The notes below the pieces were generated by a model. It saw nothing but the letters and a program-made list of their open reading frames with translations, was not told where the DNA came from and searched no databases. A program made the translations under genes and the position numbers. Shown here piece by piece: positions 27,717-37,276 of a stretch of DNA of 64,000 nt. The DNA comes from Deltaproteobacteria bacterium (GTDB lineage: Bacteria > Myxococcota_A > Bradymonadia > REDH01), in contig REDH01000055.1 of NCBI GenBank assembly GCA_007693585.1, positions 1-64,000 of the forward strand. The letters run 5' to 3'. How positions within the stretch are numbered: the first letter of the stretch is position 1; the number at the start of each line of letters is the position of its first letter.

Positions 27717-29090
27717 TCAGCGGGCGCCGCTCCCACCGGGAAGATCCGACCGGGCGGGATCCTCCACCACGGGATCCAGCGCCACCGAGACCGGCCCCCC
27801 CTCCACATCAAGGTACCGCACCAGCTCGGAGAGCCGCGGACGGCCATCGTGATCGCGCAGAAGAACCGGGCGCTGCATGCGCCCCCACGGACACACCCGC
27901 CCCACCCCGAGACGGGCCAGCAGCGGCAGGAGCTGCGCCCGACAGGACGGTCCAGACACCAGCCCACAGGTGGACATCCGCCCCCGCCACGGCCTCAACG
28001 CCCGCTCGAGCTCCGCCGAGGTCTCCCAGGGCACGAGGTGCAGCAACCGGGCCGGCGGCGCCAGATGCGCCTCGCACGTCTCGTGCAGGATCACCGTGAA
28101 CGACGCACCCGTCCGCGCACAACCGAGAAACTCGCTCGCACCGCGTAGCTGCATCACCGCCGACGCCGTCTCCGGTGCGAGCACGCCCCGCGGCAGCCGC
28201 TGCTCCCAGGCCGGAAACCCCTCCGTCGCCAGCGCATCCGCCAGGTCCTCGAGCGCCACCGCCGCACCCCGATGCACGAAGACCGTCTGTGGACTCATGC
28301 AGCCACGCTGATCCAGAAGGCTCGCATCCAGCGCCAGCGCTCGCGCAAGACGCCCCACAGCACTCCCCACCCCCTCCTCCGCCGGACCCAGCACCGCGAA
28401 CGACACCCGACTGCCATGCCCGCGAAAACGCGTCCCACTCCCCGGACACAGCCGACGCACCGCCTCCACCGAGGCGTCCGACCCCCACGCCACCACCGCG
28501 TCCGCACGCGCGAACACCTCCCGCGTCACCGCATCCTCCCCCGACGGCCAGTGCAGGACCTCCACCGCATCCGCCAGCTCCGGCGCACACACCGCCAGCG
28601 GCTCCACCAGCGCGCGCACCCCATCCTCCGCCCCGAACCCCGGACGCAGCAGCACCGCAGCCCCGATCAGCAGCGCCTCCACCACCCCCTCCAGCACCAG
28701 CGCCGGAACCGTCCCCGGCAGCACCTGCACCACCAGCTCGGGAGGCACCAGTGCACGCTCCACCGCATGCTCCGCCGTCGCCAGCGACTCCAGCGGGCGC
28801 TCCAGCCCCCGCCCCAGCTCCAGCCGTACCCACTGCCGAAGGCCCGACGCCGAGAGCTGGCGCGCCAGATGCGCCACCGTCACCGCCACCATCCGGGGAT
28901 GCAGCCCGCAGGACCGCGCCACCCGACCCACCCGATCCACCCGCTCGGCGTCCGCCATCGGCGCCGACCAGTAGGCGCCGAACGCCGCAAGCCCCTCCAC
29001 ACGCTGCTCGAGCGACCGCGCGCGAAGACCCGCTGCCCGGGAGCGAAGGACCTCCGCACACGACACCGCTCTTCCGATACCCTCCCTCAT
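27717..29090 (-). CDS. luxC: LuxC-like acyl-CoA/acyl-protein reductase
   Basis: 457 residues. LuxC reduces fatty acyl groups to long-chain aldehydes with NADPH. It has the aldehyde-dehydrogenase-like layout with the acyl-accepting Cys in DQRGCMSPQT. The N-terminus helices resemble the family. ATG 29090 follows GGGGGAG and overlaps the luxE stop by 4 bp (ATGA), so LuxE and LuxC are made together. No luxA, luxB or luxD is present, so this supplies aldehyde or alcohol for something other than light. Confidence 0.88.
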   Translation of the reverse strand: MREGIGRAVSCAEVLRSRAAGLRARSLEQRVEGLAAFGAYWSAPMADAERVDRVGRVARSCGLHPRMVAVTVAHLARQLSASGLRQWVRLELGRGLERPLESLATAEHAVERALVPPELVVQVLPGTVPALVLEGVVEALLIGAAVLLRPGFGAEDGVRALVEPLAVCAPELADAVEVLHWPSGEDAVTREVFARADAVVAWGSDASVEAVRRLCPGSGTRFRGHGSRVSFAVLGPAEEGVGSAVGRLARALALDASLLDQRGCMSPQTVFVHRGAAVALEDLADALATEGFPAWEQRLPRGVLAPETASAVMQLRGASEFLGCARTGASFTVILHETCEAHLAPPARLLHLVPWETSAELERALRPWRGRMSTCGLVSGPSCRAQLLPLLARLGVGRVCPWGRMQRPVLLRDHDGRPRLSELVRYLDVEGGPVSVALDPVVEDPARSDLPGGSGAR

Positions 29091-30154
29091 GACTCCCCCG
29101 CCGGACGCTCCAGCTCCTCCACCGCCAGCGAACACCCCCGGGGCATCGCCCCCTCCCGACGACCACACAGGAACAACCGCCCATCCCGCAAATACCCCCG
29201 ATCCGAGGTCTGCACCGCGACCACCGTCTCGACATTCGCCAGGTCCACCATCCGCACCAGACCCTCCTCCCCCTCGCCACACGGCTCCAGGGTCTCCGGA
29301 TCCACCACCGAGACCCGAGCCCATCCCGGCGCCTGAAGCCCGCGGCTCTGCGGCGTGAAGGACGCGTCCACGGCCTCCGACGACCACAGCTGGCTCGACC
29401 ACTCCGTCATGCCGTACTCCACATGCTGGCGAACCGCCGACACACCGGTGACCTCGACCAGCGCCTCACGCAGGACCGCCGCATCCACCACCCGACGGCG
29501 ACCCTTGAACCCCCCGGTGGACACGATCCGACTCCCCGGCGGCAGCCGCTCCAGGAACCCCGACTCCAGCGCGTCCGCCAGCGCGAACGTCGTCGCCAGC
29601 AGCAACACCGGCCGCCCACACCGTCGGGCCAGCCCGAGCCCCTCGCGCAACGCCTCCGGACGCACGCCCTCCGGGCCGAGCGCCCACGGAGCCCGGGGCG
29701 GAGCCAACCGCTCGCGAAAGCGCGTCACCATGTGGGTCAGTGAGCTGTCCCCGGCCGCCCCCGGATCGAAGACCAGCGGGAGGATCACCGGCCGCTCCTC
29801 CCGAAGCGGCAGCATCCGGCAGGCATGCCGCCAGGCCGATGCGTCATACGCCGCGAGCGAGAGGCGAACGTGCTCGCCGCGACGACCGGACGTCGTGCCG
29901 CTCGTCCGAAAGACCGCGACCGGCTCACTCTCCCCGCTGACCAGACGGGCGCGACGAAACGTCTCCGTGGGCACGGCGGGGATCGACGCCGCATCGAACG
30001 GGCCGTCGGGATCGAAACCGCGACGCGCCCAGAAACGCGCGAGGCCCGGCACGTGCCGGGCCTGATAGCGAACCACCGCACCGAGCACCGTCTCGAAAGA
30101 CTCCCCCCCGGTGATCACCCCGATCACCCGCTGCTCCAGCGCTGGCCATTCCAC
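29087..30154 (-). CDS. luxE: LuxE-like acyl-protein synthetase
   Basis: 355 residues. LuxE activates fatty acids as acyl-AMP and passes them to a Cys near its C-terminus, then to LuxC. The adenylation motif is [14 protein letters not shown]. Other landmarks are [13 protein letters not shown] and the C-terminal [12 protein letters not shown], whose Cys matches the acyl-carrying residue. The GTG at 30154 was chosen over the longer open frame because AAGGAGGGAGG lies 8 bp upstream and the length equals the family's. First gene of the luxE-luxC unit, opposite to ssb. Confidence 0.9.
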   Translation of the reverse strand: MEWPALEQRVIGVITGGESFETVLGAVVRYQARHVPGLARFWARRGFDPDGPFDAASIPAVPTETFRRARLVSGESEPVAVFRTSGTTSGRRGEHVRLSLAAYDASAWRHACRMLPLREERPVILPLVFDPGAAGDSSLTHMVTRFRERLAPPRAPWALGPEGVRPEALREGLGLARRCGRPVLLLATTFALADALESGFLERLPPGSRIVSTGGFKGRRRVVDAAVLREALVEVTGVSAVRQHVEYGMTEWSSQLWSSEAVDASFTPQSRGLQAPGWARVSVVDPETLEPCGEGEEGLVRMVDLANVETVVAVQTSDRGYLRDGRLFLCGRREGAMPRGCSLAVEELERPAGES

Positions 30155-30199
30155 TGCGACCTCCCTCCTTCGCCGGCACGACCCCCGGCGGAGCCCCGC

Positions 30200-30228
30200 A
30201 GGGTAGCCGCGGCGCAGAAAATCTGCAA
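30200..30228 (-). promoter_or_regulatory. Putative luxE promoter with overlapping palindrome
   Basis: Reading the minus strand, TTGCAG (30228-30223) and TACCCT (30205-30200) are separated by 17 bp, upstream of the luxE GTG at 30154. The palindrome GCAGAAAATCTGC at 30214-30226 overlaps the -35 side and could be an operator. The -10 match is weak. Confidence 0.35.
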
Positions 30229-30361
30229 CGCTGGGACCGGCACGCCGATACGGGACCGGGCCCCGGGCCGTGGTGACGCCGGCCACCAACCCCGCCCCAG
30301 CCCACAAAGGACCCCCGGGTGGCCAGACCATCCGCCCCACACCGCACAGGAGAAGTATCCC

Positions 30362-30811
30362 ATGGCATCCGTCAACAAGGTCATCCTCGTAGGCAACCTC
30401 GGCCGCGATCCCGAACTCCGACAGACCAACTCCGGTCAGTCCGTGTGCGAGTTCTCCCTCGCCACGAGCGAGCGATACACCGACGGCGGCGGCAACCGCC
30501 AGGAACGCACCGAGTGGCATCGGATCATCGTCTGGGGCCGCCAGGGCGAGAACGCCGCCAAGTACCTCTCCAAGGGCCGTCAGGTCTACATCGAGGGCCG
30601 GATCCAGTACCGCGACTGGGAAGACAAGGACGGCAACAAGCGAACGACCACCGAGGTCGTCGCGCAGACCGTCCAGTTCCTCAGCGGTGATGGCGGCGGC
30701 CGCAGCACCGGACGACAGGGGCCGCCGCCCCCGGACGACACGGACGCTCCGGCCTTCGACTCCCCCGGGAGCAGCTCCGGCTCCTTCGAGGACGACGAGA
30801 TCCCGTTCTGA
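30362..30811 (+). CDS. ssb: Single-stranded DNA-binding protein
   Basis: 149-residue SSB. The OB fold starts [20 protein letters not shown] and includes [16 protein letters not shown] and [17 protein letters not shown] Gly/Pro/Ser-rich tail ends in the acidic tip EDDEIPF, the protein-interaction motif. It coats ssDNA during replication, repair and recombination. The ATG is preceded by AGGAGA. It is monocistronic and diverges from luxE; a hairpin follows. Confidence 0.97.
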   Translation: MASVNKVILVGNLGRDPELRQTNSGQSVCEFSLATSERYTDGGGNRQERTEWHRIIVWGRQGENAAKYLSKGRQVYIEGRIQYRDWEDKDGNKRTTTEVVAQTVQFLSGDGGGRSTGRQGPPPPDDTDAPAFDSPGSSSGSFEDDEIPF

Positions 30812-30829
30812 GGCGCCCCCGAACGCACG

Positions 30830-30863
30830 AACGCCCCGACGTCACACGCGACGCCGGGGCGTT
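30830..30863. terminator. Hairpin between convergent ssb and etfA
   Basis: AACGCCCCG (30830-30838) pairs with CGGGGCGTT (30855-30863), a perfect 9-bp stem with further pairing in the loop. It is 19 bp after the ssb stop and 36 bp after the etfA stop on the other strand, so it can serve both as a terminator. The U-tract is poor (TTGTCGTT). Confidence 0.65.
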
Positions 30864-30899
30864 GTCGTTCCAGCGGGGGCGAAGGCCTCGCCAGGGAAA

Positions 30900-31856
30900 T
30901 CAGAGCTTGCTCGTCAGCTCCGGAACCGCCTTGAACGCATCCTCGACCAGACCGAAATCCGACACCTGGAAGATCGGCGCCTCGGGATCCTTGTTGATGG
31001 CCACGATCACCTTCGAAGCCTTCATGCCCGCGAGGTGCTGGATCGCGCCCGAGATCGCCACCCCGATGTAGAGGTTCGGCGCGATGATCTTGCCGGTCTG
31101 GCCAATCTGCCAGTCGTTGGGGGCATAGCCCGAATCCACGGCCGCGCGGCTCGCACCGACCGCCGCGCCAAGCTTGTCCGCGAGCTCCTCGAGCATTCCG
31201 AAGGCCTCGCCGCTCTTCAGGCCGCGGCCTCCCGCGATGACCACGTCCGCATCCGTCAGGGGCGGACGATCCGTCTTCACCTGGTCGAACGAGACGAAGG
31301 CGGCGTTGGTCGCCGCTCCGCTCGAGACGGAGATCGTCTCCACCGAGACGGCCGCTCCCTCCGCCGGCGCCTCGAACGCCGTCGTGCGCACGGTGACCGC
31401 CGTGATGTCCGTGTGGCTCGTCACCCGCGCGATGAGGTTGCCCGACCAGATGGGGCGCTTGTACACCACGTCCCCGTCCACCTCGGCCACGTCGATCGCG
31501 TCGGAAACGAATCCCGCGTCCAGCAGCGCCGCCACCCGCGGAAGGAAGTCCTTGCCCGTCGTCGTCGACGGGGCACAGACCACCGTCGCCCCCACGCTCT
31601 TCGCAACCTCGACCACCGCCGGCGCATAATTCTCCGCCAGATAGTCGGCGTACTGCGCGCCATCGACGTACAGCACCCGGCTCGCGCCGAAACGCGAGGC
31701 GGCCTCCGCCGCACCCGACGCACCCGATCCCAGGACAAGGACCACCACCTCGCCCCCGGTCGCCGCCGCCGCCTGCTTCGCGAACCCGATCGTCGGAAGG
31801 GTCGCGCTCTTGAGCTCCCCACCGAGCTGCTCTGCCACAACGAGAATCGTACTCAT
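30900..31856 (-). CDS. etfA: Electron transfer flavoprotein alpha subunit
   Basis: 318 residues. With EtfB it carries electrons from acyl-CoA and other dehydrogenases to the quinone pool. The C-terminal FAD domain shows [15 protein letters not shown], then [23 protein letters not shown] (in parts), and [21 protein letters not shown]. The start at 31856 has AAGGAGGC upstream and matches the family N-terminus STILVVAEQ. It follows etfB after a 68-bp gap on the same strand. Confidence 0.97.
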   Translation of the reverse strand: MSTILVVAEQLGGELKSATLPTIGFAKQAAAATGGEVVVLVLGSGASGAAEAASRFGASRVLYVDGAQYADYLAENYAPAVVEVAKSVGATVVCAPSTTTGKDFLPRVAALLDAGFVSDAIDVAEVDGDVVYKRPIWSGNLIARVTSHTDITAVTVRTTAFEAPAEGAAVSVETISVSSGAATNAAFVSFDQVKTDRPPLTDADVVIAGGRGLKSGEAFGMLEELADKLGAAVGASRAAVDSGYAPNDWQIGQTGKIIAPNLYIGVAISGAIQHLAGMKASKVIVAINKDPEAPIFQVSDFGLVEDAFKAVPELTSKL

Positions 31857-31924
31857 GTCTTCTGCCTCCTTGAGCGCAGGGCGCCGGGCCCGAAGGCCGG
31901 CCGCCGTGCGCACTCCGTGATTGC

Positions 31925-32686
31925 TCAGAGAACCTTGGCCTTGTTCTTCAGTCGATCGATGAGGGCATCCACGCTGTCCACGATCTCGCCCGCCTCCCGC
32001 TGAGGAGGGAGCTCGTACCCGAGAATCTCGATCGCCGGCTCGTCCAGATCGATGTCCGCATCGAGATCGTCCGGATCGATCACCTCGAGCGGCTTCTTCT
32101 TGGCCTTCATGATCCCGGGAAGCGATGCGTATCGGGGCTCGTTGAGCCGGAGATCCGCGGTCACCACCGCCGGCAACGTGAGCTTCACGTCACTCGTGCC
32201 GCCATCGACCTCGCGACCGACCGTGACCGTGTCCCCATCCACCTCGCACTTGAACGCGAACGTGCCCTGCGCAAACCCCGTGAGCGCAGCCAGCATCTGC
32301 CCCACCGCATTGCTCTCGGAGTCCACCGCGAGCTTGCCCATCAGCACCATGCCCGGTTCCTCGCGCTCGACCACCTTCGCCAGCAGCTTCGCCTTCGTCA
32401 GCGAGTCCAGACGATCGGCCTCGTCGGTCTCGACCAGGATGCCCCGGTCCGCACCCATCGCCAGCGCCGTCCGGATCTCCTTCTGCGCATCGCCGCTGCC
32501 GATGCACACCACAACGATCTCCGAGGCCGCGCCGGACTCCTTGAGCCGGACCGCCTCCTCCACGCTGTACTCGTCGAAGTAGTTGAGCTTGTAGTCGAGA
32601 ATGCTCGGATCGAGCTGGGCATCCCCGGTGAGCTTCACCTTGACCTCCGGGTCCACGACCCGCTTCACCATTGCCAGAATCTTCAT
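31925..32686 (-). CDS. etfB: Electron transfer flavoprotein beta subunit
   Basis: 253 residues. It binds AMP and pairs with EtfA. N-terminus MKILAMVKRVVDPEVKVKL; other landmarks are NYFDEYSVEEAVRLKE, ALAMGADRGILVET and ALTGFAQGTFA. Normal length. It lies 73 bp downstream of the TetR gene, with no obvious terminator between, so tetR-etfB-etfA looks like one operon, probably tied to fatty-acid oxidation. Confidence 0.97.
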   Translation of the reverse strand: MKILAMVKRVVDPEVKVKLTGDAQLDPSILDYKLNYFDEYSVEEAVRLKESGAASEIVVVCIGSGDAQKEIRTALAMGADRGILVETDEADRLDSLTKAKLLAKVVEREEPGMVLMGKLAVDSESNAVGQMLAALTGFAQGTFAFKCEVDGDTVTVGREVDGGTSDVKLTLPAVVTADLRLNEPRYASLPGIMKAKKKPLEVIDPDDLDADIDLDEPAIEILGYELPPQREAGEIVDSVDALIDRLKNKAKVL

Positions 32687-32759
32687 CGTTCAGCCTCCTT
32701 GCGCTGGAGAATGTCACTGTCCCCACCCGAACGGCGGGAACGATGGCTCATGCCATCCC

Positions 32760-33401
32760 TCAAGGGGCCACCACCGGGCCCCGGGGCATCGTGCCGGGCC
32801 GTGGCCCGGACGCCATGCCGTGAAAGAAGAGGTCACAGAGCGTCTCCGCCACCTCCCGAAAGTCGATGCTTCGCGTCGTCGACGCGAGCGTCAGCGTCAG
32901 AAGGACCTCGTCGAGCGCCCCGAAGATCGCCCGCACGATCAGCCGGCTGTCCATTCCCGAACGGATCAGCCCCTCGCGCTGCCCCTCCTCCACCAGGTCC
33001 CGGAGCACCGTCAGGTACTCCTGAAACCGCGGATTCTCATACTCCCGCACGAACTTCGCGCTCTGGCGGAGCTCCACCGTGATGAACTCCGCCAGCAGCG
33101 GACTCTCCACCGCCATGCTCAGGTGACGCTCGATCATCCGGCGCAATCGCACGAGCGCGTCGCCCCCCGTCGCCTCCAGATCCGCCCGCAACGCCGCGAT
33201 GATCTCCTCCATCCGCTCCTCGAAGAGCGAGATGAGAAGATCGTCCTTGTTCTGAAAATACAGGTAGATGGTCCCATCGGCCACGCCGGCGGCGCGGGCC
33301 ACATCCGCAACACGGGCGTTGTAGAAGCCCTGCTCCGCGAACACCTTCAGCGCCGCATCCAGGATGCGCACACGCTTCTCGGGGGCCTTCGCCTTCGCCA
33401 C
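32760..33401 (-). CDS. TetR-family regulator, probably of fatty-acid/ETF genes
   Basis: 213 residues. The N-terminal helix-turn-helix is AALKVFAEQGFYNARVADVARAAGVADGTIYLYFQNKDDLL (in segments FAEQGFYNARVADVAR and GVADGTIYLYF). The C-terminal ligand domain resembles FadR-like TetR repressors that sense acyl-CoA. The GTG at 33401 follows GGAGGCGAC and gives the usual length; the upstream frame is non-homologous. It is the first gene of the unit with etfB and etfA. Two matching palindromes lie upstream, one inside a probable promoter, so autoregulation and control of the etf genes are likely. Confidence 0.88.
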   Translation of the reverse strand: MAKAKAPEKRVRILDAALKVFAEQGFYNARVADVARAAGVADGTIYLYFQNKDDLLISLFEERMEEIIAALRADLEATGGDALVRLRRMIERHLSMAVESPLLAEFITVELRQSAKFVREYENPRFQEYLTVLRDLVEEGQREGLIRSGMDSRLIVRAIFGALDEVLLTLTLASTTRSIDFREVAETLCDLFFHGMASGPRPGTMPRGPVVAP

Positions 33402-33594
33402 GTCGCCTCCACGTCCAGACCCGTCGTTCCCCTCCGAACCCCTCGACCACAACACCCCTCGACCACAACCCCTTCGCCGCAGCCCGCCCCGACAACCCCT
33501 CACCACTCCCGAAGCCCCCCCGGACCGACAGCAGGCTCGCACCCGTTCCCCAGCCGAACCGACGACCCCGTGCACCGAAAAACGGCACCCTCCG

Positions 33595-33623
33595 GCGATA
33601 ATGAACCGCCATTCAGTTGTCAA
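33595..33623 (-). promoter_or_regulatory. Putative tetR-etfBA promoter
   Basis: On the minus strand TTGACA (33623-33618) is followed after 17 bp by TATCGC (33600-33595). The spacer contains a palindromic operator copy (33602-33615), a classic repression layout. It lies about 200 bp before the tetR GTG, implying a long leader. Confidence 0.5.
33602..33615. promoter_or_regulatory. Palindromic operator, copy 2 (TetR type)
   Basis: On the minus strand it reads TGAATGGCGGTTCA. It matches the other copy at 33633-33646 in 12 of 14 positions and overlaps the -35/-10 spacer of the putative promoter. Confidence 0.6.
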
Positions 33624-33632
33624 GCGCCTCAC

Positions 33633-33646
33633 TGAATCGTCATTCA
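33633..33646. promoter_or_regulatory. Palindromic operator, copy 1 (TetR type)
   Basis: On the minus strand TGAATGACGATTCA, extended to a perfect 7-bp arm palindrome ACTGAAT-N4-ATTCAGT over 33631-33648. The half site TGAAT(G) resembles operators reported for FadR-type TetR regulators. It overlaps the stop codon of aroC. Confidence 0.6.
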
Positions 33647-34744
33647 GTCCGCCGCCGGCACCCGCACCCCCAGGCCACCCAGCACCGCATCCACCGCCAC
33701 GAGAGCGGCCATCGCCTCCACGATCGGCACCGCGCGAGGAAGAACGCAGGGATCGTGCCGCCCCCGGGCCGCGAAGGTCACCGACTCCCCCGACCGGTTC
33801 ACCGTCTCCTGCGAACGGAAGATCGTCGCCACCGGCTTGAAGGCCACGCGGAACGTCACGGGCTCGCCCGTCGTGATCCCCCCCTGCACCCCCCCCGAGT
33901 GGTTCGTCCGCGTCCGGACCCGATCCCCATCATGCCAGAAGGGGTCGTTGTGCGCGGAACCCCGCATGCGCGTCCCCGCAAAGCCGCTCCCCACCTCGAA
34001 GCCCTTGGCCGCCGGCAGGCTCATCATCCCCCGCGCAAGCTCCGCCTCGAACCGGTCGAAGACCGGCGCCCCGAGCCCGGCGGGAAGCCCCCGAATCACC
34101 CCCGACACCATCCCCCCGATCGAGTCCTTCTCCCTGCGCACCGAACGGATCAGCTCCTCCATCCGCTCCGCCGACTCCGGCTCCGGACACCGCACGTCAT
34201 TCCGATCCACCGCCTCGCGCGCCACCGAGAGCGGATCGATCCCGGCGGCCTCCACATCCCCGACCGCAGACACCCAGCACACCACCGACGCCCCGGGACA
34301 CAGCGACGCAAGCACCCGCTCCGCGATGGCGCCGGCCGCCACGCGCGCCACGGTCTCCCGCGCGCTCGACCGCCCTCCGCCACGCCAGTCCCGATGGCCA
34401 TACCGGGCCTCGTAGGTGAAGTCCGCGTGGGACGGGCGATAGAGCTCCCGCAGATCCTCGTACTTCGACGAATCGACATCCCCGTTCTCGAACGTGAACG
34501 CCACCGGCGCACCGGTGGTCCGGCCGTCGAAGACCCCCGCCAGCAGCCGAACCCGGTCCGCCTCGCGCCGCGGGGTCACGAGCCGGCTCTGCCCCGGGCG
34601 GCGCCGGTCGAGCTGCGGCTGCAGATCGGCCTCCGACAGCGCCAGCCCCGCCGGAACCCCATCCACGACCCCACCGAGCGCCACCCCGTGGCTCTCCCCG
34701 AACGTCGTCACGCGAAACCGATGCCCGAACGTGTTGCCTGCCAT
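33644..34744 (-). CDS. aroC: Chorismate synthase
   Basis: 366 residues. It converts EPSP to chorismate with reduced FMN in aromatic amino-acid synthesis. Family signatures: GESHGVALGGVVDGVPAG, then RSSARETVARVAAGA, and the third signature GFEVGSGF plus GGVQGGITTGEPV. Length is normal. The start is the ATG at 34744; pyrC ends 68 bp upstream. Its 3' end contains one of the TetR-type operator palindromes. Confidence 0.97.
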   Translation of the reverse strand: MAGNTFGHRFRVTTFGESHGVALGGVVDGVPAGLALSEADLQPQLDRRRPGQSRLVTPRREADRVRLLAGVFDGRTTGAPVAFTFENGDVDSSKYEDLRELYRPSHADFTYEARYGHRDWRGGGRSSARETVARVAAGAIAERVLASLCPGASVVCWVSAVGDVEAAGIDPLSVAREAVDRNDVRCPEPESAERMEELIRSVRREKDSIGGMVSGVIRGLPAGLGAPVFDRFEAELARGMMSLPAAKGFEVGSGFAGTRMRGSAHNDPFWHDGDRVRTRTNHSGGVQGGITTGEPVTFRVAFKPVATIFRSQETVNRSGESVTFAARGRHDPCVLPRAVPIVEAMAALVAVDAVLGGLGVRVPAAD

Positions 34745-34812
34745 GCTCCGTCACCTCCCGTGGGGACCCTCCCACCCACCGATTGCCGTCCCCCCGGACT
34801 CCCTGCGTCGCG

Positions 34813-36147
34813 TCACGCGAAGGGCGAGGACAGGTCCCCGCGCCGCCGCGGCGTGAACAGGGTCTCCTCTCCCCGGACCGACGGGTCGAACACCCCGTCC
34901 CGCCAGACCTCGCGCCCCATCACCCACGTCCGCACCGGCCAGCCGCGCAGGGTCTCCCCATGCCACGGGCTCCACTTCGTCTTCGTGACCTGCTCCTCAT
35001 CGCGAATCGTGCGCTCGCGCCCGAGGTCGACCAGCACGAGATCCGCGTCGAACCCCTCCCGAATGTACCCCTTGTTCCGGATCCCCCACACCTGCGCCGG
35101 CCGCTCGCACATCCACGTCACCACCTGCGCCAGGGAGAAGCGACCCCGGTTCACCTCGTGGAGCATCAGGGCCAGGCTGTTCTCCACCGCCGGCAGGCCG
35201 CTCGGCGAAGCCGGCCACGGCCGGGCCTTCTCCTCGAGCGTGTGGGGGGCGTGGTCCGTCGCCACGAGATCGATGGTCCCGTCCAGCAGCGCCCCCCACA
35301 GCGCCTCGTTGTCCGATCGCTCCTTCACCGAAGGGTTCATCTGGATGCGCGTCCCCAGACGGGCGTAGTCCCCCACGTGGAAGAACAGGTGGTGAAGGCA
35401 CACCTCGGAGGTGACCCATGGCGGGGCCGCCCGCAGGATCTCCAGCTCCGCCGCCGTCGAGACATGAAGCACGTGGAACGGGTGCGTGTGGGCCTCGGCC
35501 AGCGCCACCGCCCGCCGGGTGGCCACCACGGCGGCCTCCACATCCCGCAAACGGCTGTGGTCCCGCACGTCGTCGCTCTCGCCGATCCGCTCACGGTTGC
35601 GGCGGATCGTCGCCTCGTCCTCGCAGTGCGCCGTGATCGGGAGGGTCGCTTCCGCGAAGATCCGCTCCAGGGCCGCCTGCTCGTCCACCAGGAGATCCCC
35701 GGTCGACGACCCGATGAAGATCTTGATCCCCGGCGTGCGGTGCGCGTGCCGGAGCTCCTCGATGTTCTCCGGGGTCGCACCGATGTAGAACCCGTAGTTG
35801 ACCACCGACTTCGCCCGGCCCAGCGCCAGCTTCTCCTCGAGGCGCGCCTGACTCGTCGTCGTCGGGTTCGTGTTCGGCATCTCGAGGAAGGTCGTCACCC
35901 CGCCGGCGGCAGCAGCGCGGCTCCCCGTATGCAGGTCCTCCTTCCACGGCATGCCCGGGTCCCGGAAATGCACCTGATCGTCGATCACCCCGGGCATCAG
36001 CGTCATGCCCCGGGCGTCCACCTCGTGATCGGCGGTCGAGCTCGCGGCGGGATCGATCGCCGCGATCCGCCCGTCGGCGACAAGAACGTCGACGTCGGCC
36101 GGCCCCTCGGGAAGCATCACCGTGGCGTGTCGGATTCTCGTGCTCAT
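34813..36147 (-). CDS. pyrC: Dihydroorotase (class I-like)
   Basis: 444 residues. It cyclises carbamoyl aspartate to dihydroorotate in pyrimidine synthesis. The amidohydrolase motif reads [14 protein letters not shown] (residues 52-65), i.e. Gln58 replaces the first His of HxH. Other metal and catalytic motifs are present: AHCED, HVLHVST and ATDHAPHT. The DQVHFR form is known, as I recall, from some dihydroorotase subfamilies (for example Bacteroidetes), so it need not be inactive. The GxIKIF segment takes the carbamylated-Lys place. ATG 36147 overlaps the stop of the preceding repeat protein (ATGA). Confidence 0.9.
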   Translation of the reverse strand: MSTRIRHATVMLPEGPADVDVLVADGRIAAIDPAASSTADHEVDARGMTLMPGVIDDQVHFRDPGMPWKEDLHTGSRAAAAGGVTTFLEMPNTNPTTTSQARLEEKLALGRAKSVVNYGFYIGATPENIEELRHAHRTPGIKIFIGSSTGDLLVDEQAALERIFAEATLPITAHCEDEATIRRNRERIGESDDVRDHSRLRDVEAAVVATRRAVALAEAHTHPFHVLHVSTAAELEILRAAPPWVTSEVCLHHLFFHVGDYARLGTRIQMNPSVKERSDNEALWGALLDGTIDLVATDHAPHTLEEKARPWPASPSGLPAVENSLALMLHEVNRGRFSLAQVVTWMCERPAQVWGIRNKGYIREGFDADLVLVDLGRERTIRDEEQVTKTKWSPWHGETLRGWPVRTWVMGREVWRDGVFDPSVRGEETLFTPRRRGDLSSPFA

Positions 36148-37271
36148 GCGCTCTCCCCTCTCGCCTCGCGAATCCGCGCGGCCTCGTCCTCCAGCAGGTC
36201 CCGAAGATCCCGGCACAGCGACCACTGCGCCTGCAGCGCGTCCGTCTCGAACCGCCGCCCGAGTCGCCCGAGCTGCATCTCCACGTCCATCATCCGGTCG
36301 CACAGACCGTCGATCAGCCCCTGGTCACGCGTCTTGCGGGCCTGCCCGGCGAACTCCCGGTCCCACACCGCCATCACCGCCTGCACCTCGGCGGCGAGCG
36401 CCTCGAGGAGCTGCTCGAGCGCCGTCGTCTCCCGCGCCTGGCGAACCGCCGCCAGCTCCTGCTCGTAAAGCCCGAGCCGCTCCTCGACGATGTCGAGGTT
36501 GCGCGCCTGCATCGTCACGCGATCGGCCGCCGACGGCGCCGGCAGCCGCCGCATCCGGTCACGCACCTCCCGCAGCCCGCGGACCAGCGCCTCCAGGCGT
36601 TCGGGCCGCCGGCTCAGGCGCGGCAGCCCGGCGAACTGGCGGTCCCACACCCCGAACAGCACGTTCGCCCTCCCCCCGAGCACCCCGGCCTGATCATCGG
36701 GCCCGAGGGCGTCGCGGGCCCGCTCGATCTCCTCCACCTCGGCCCCGTACGCCTTCAGCCGCTCGCGGACGATCCCGAGGTTCTCGGCGTTGAGCGCACC
36801 CTCCGCGGCCGCCATCCGGCGCTCGACATCGCGCAGCCCGGCGAGCAGCTCCTCCAGCCGCTCCATGTCCCGTGTGGTGCGGGCCTGTCCGGCGAAGTGC
36901 CGCCCGTAGACCGCGAACCAGTGGTTGGCCTCGCGGGCGAGCGCCGCGGCCTCGATCCCCGCCACCCCCGCCTCGGCCTGCGCCCGGGTCACCGCCTCGG
37001 CCTCGGACGCGTACAGCGACTCGCGCTCGCGCAGCTCCGCCACCACCGACGACGACGCGCCGTGCGCCGCTTCGGCACGCTCGCGCAGGACCGTCGCCTC
37101 GCGCGCCATGCGCCGGATGGTGTCCCGATCGCGGGTCAGCCGCGACCGGCCCGCAAACCGGGCACCGTACTGGCCATGCAACCGCTCCGAAGCCGCTCGA
37201 AGCTCGCGTTCCGTATCGTCCATCTCGCTCTCCCTGGGCAGATCGACCGCCCGGTGAAGGTCCTCTTCCAT
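36144..37271 (-). CDS. Unrecognised helical repeat protein with FAG motifs
   Basis: 375 residues, highly charged (Arg, Glu, Ala), largely helical and coiled-coil-like, no signal peptide or membrane segment. I do not recognise the family. It has a clear internal repeat: a [YW]-x-x-x-F-A-G-x-x-R-x-[TS]-R motif at residues 35-47, 122-134, 209-221 and 303-315, spaced 87, 87 and 94. A second motif, NL-I-ERL, recurs at 164 and 258. It is translationally coupled to pyrC by a 4-bp overlap and starts 5 bp after the metallopeptidase stop. The Met at 37223 (with AGGGAGAG) is an alternative start. Confidence 0.75.
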   Translation of the reverse strand: MEEDLHRAVDLPRESEMDDTERELRAASERLHGQYGARFAGRSRLTRDRDTIRRMAREATVLRERAEAAHGASSSVVAELRERESLYASEAEAVTRAQAEAGVAGIEAAALAREANHWFAVYGRHFAGQARTTRDMERLEELLAGLRDVERRMAAAEGALNAENLGIVRERLKAYGAEVEEIERARDALGPDDQAGVLGGRANVLFGVWDRQFAGLPRLSRRPERLEALVRGLREVRDRMRRLPAPSAADRVTMQARNLDIVEERLGLYEQELAAVRQARETTALEQLLEALAAEVQAVMAVWDREFAGQARKTRDQGLIDGLCDRMMDVEMQLGRLGRRFETDALQAQWSLCRDLRDLLEDEAARIREARGESA

Positions 37272-37276
37272 GCCCC

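Noticed and set aside
27717-30154. Bioluminescence operon
   Set aside because: luxA, luxB and luxD are missing.
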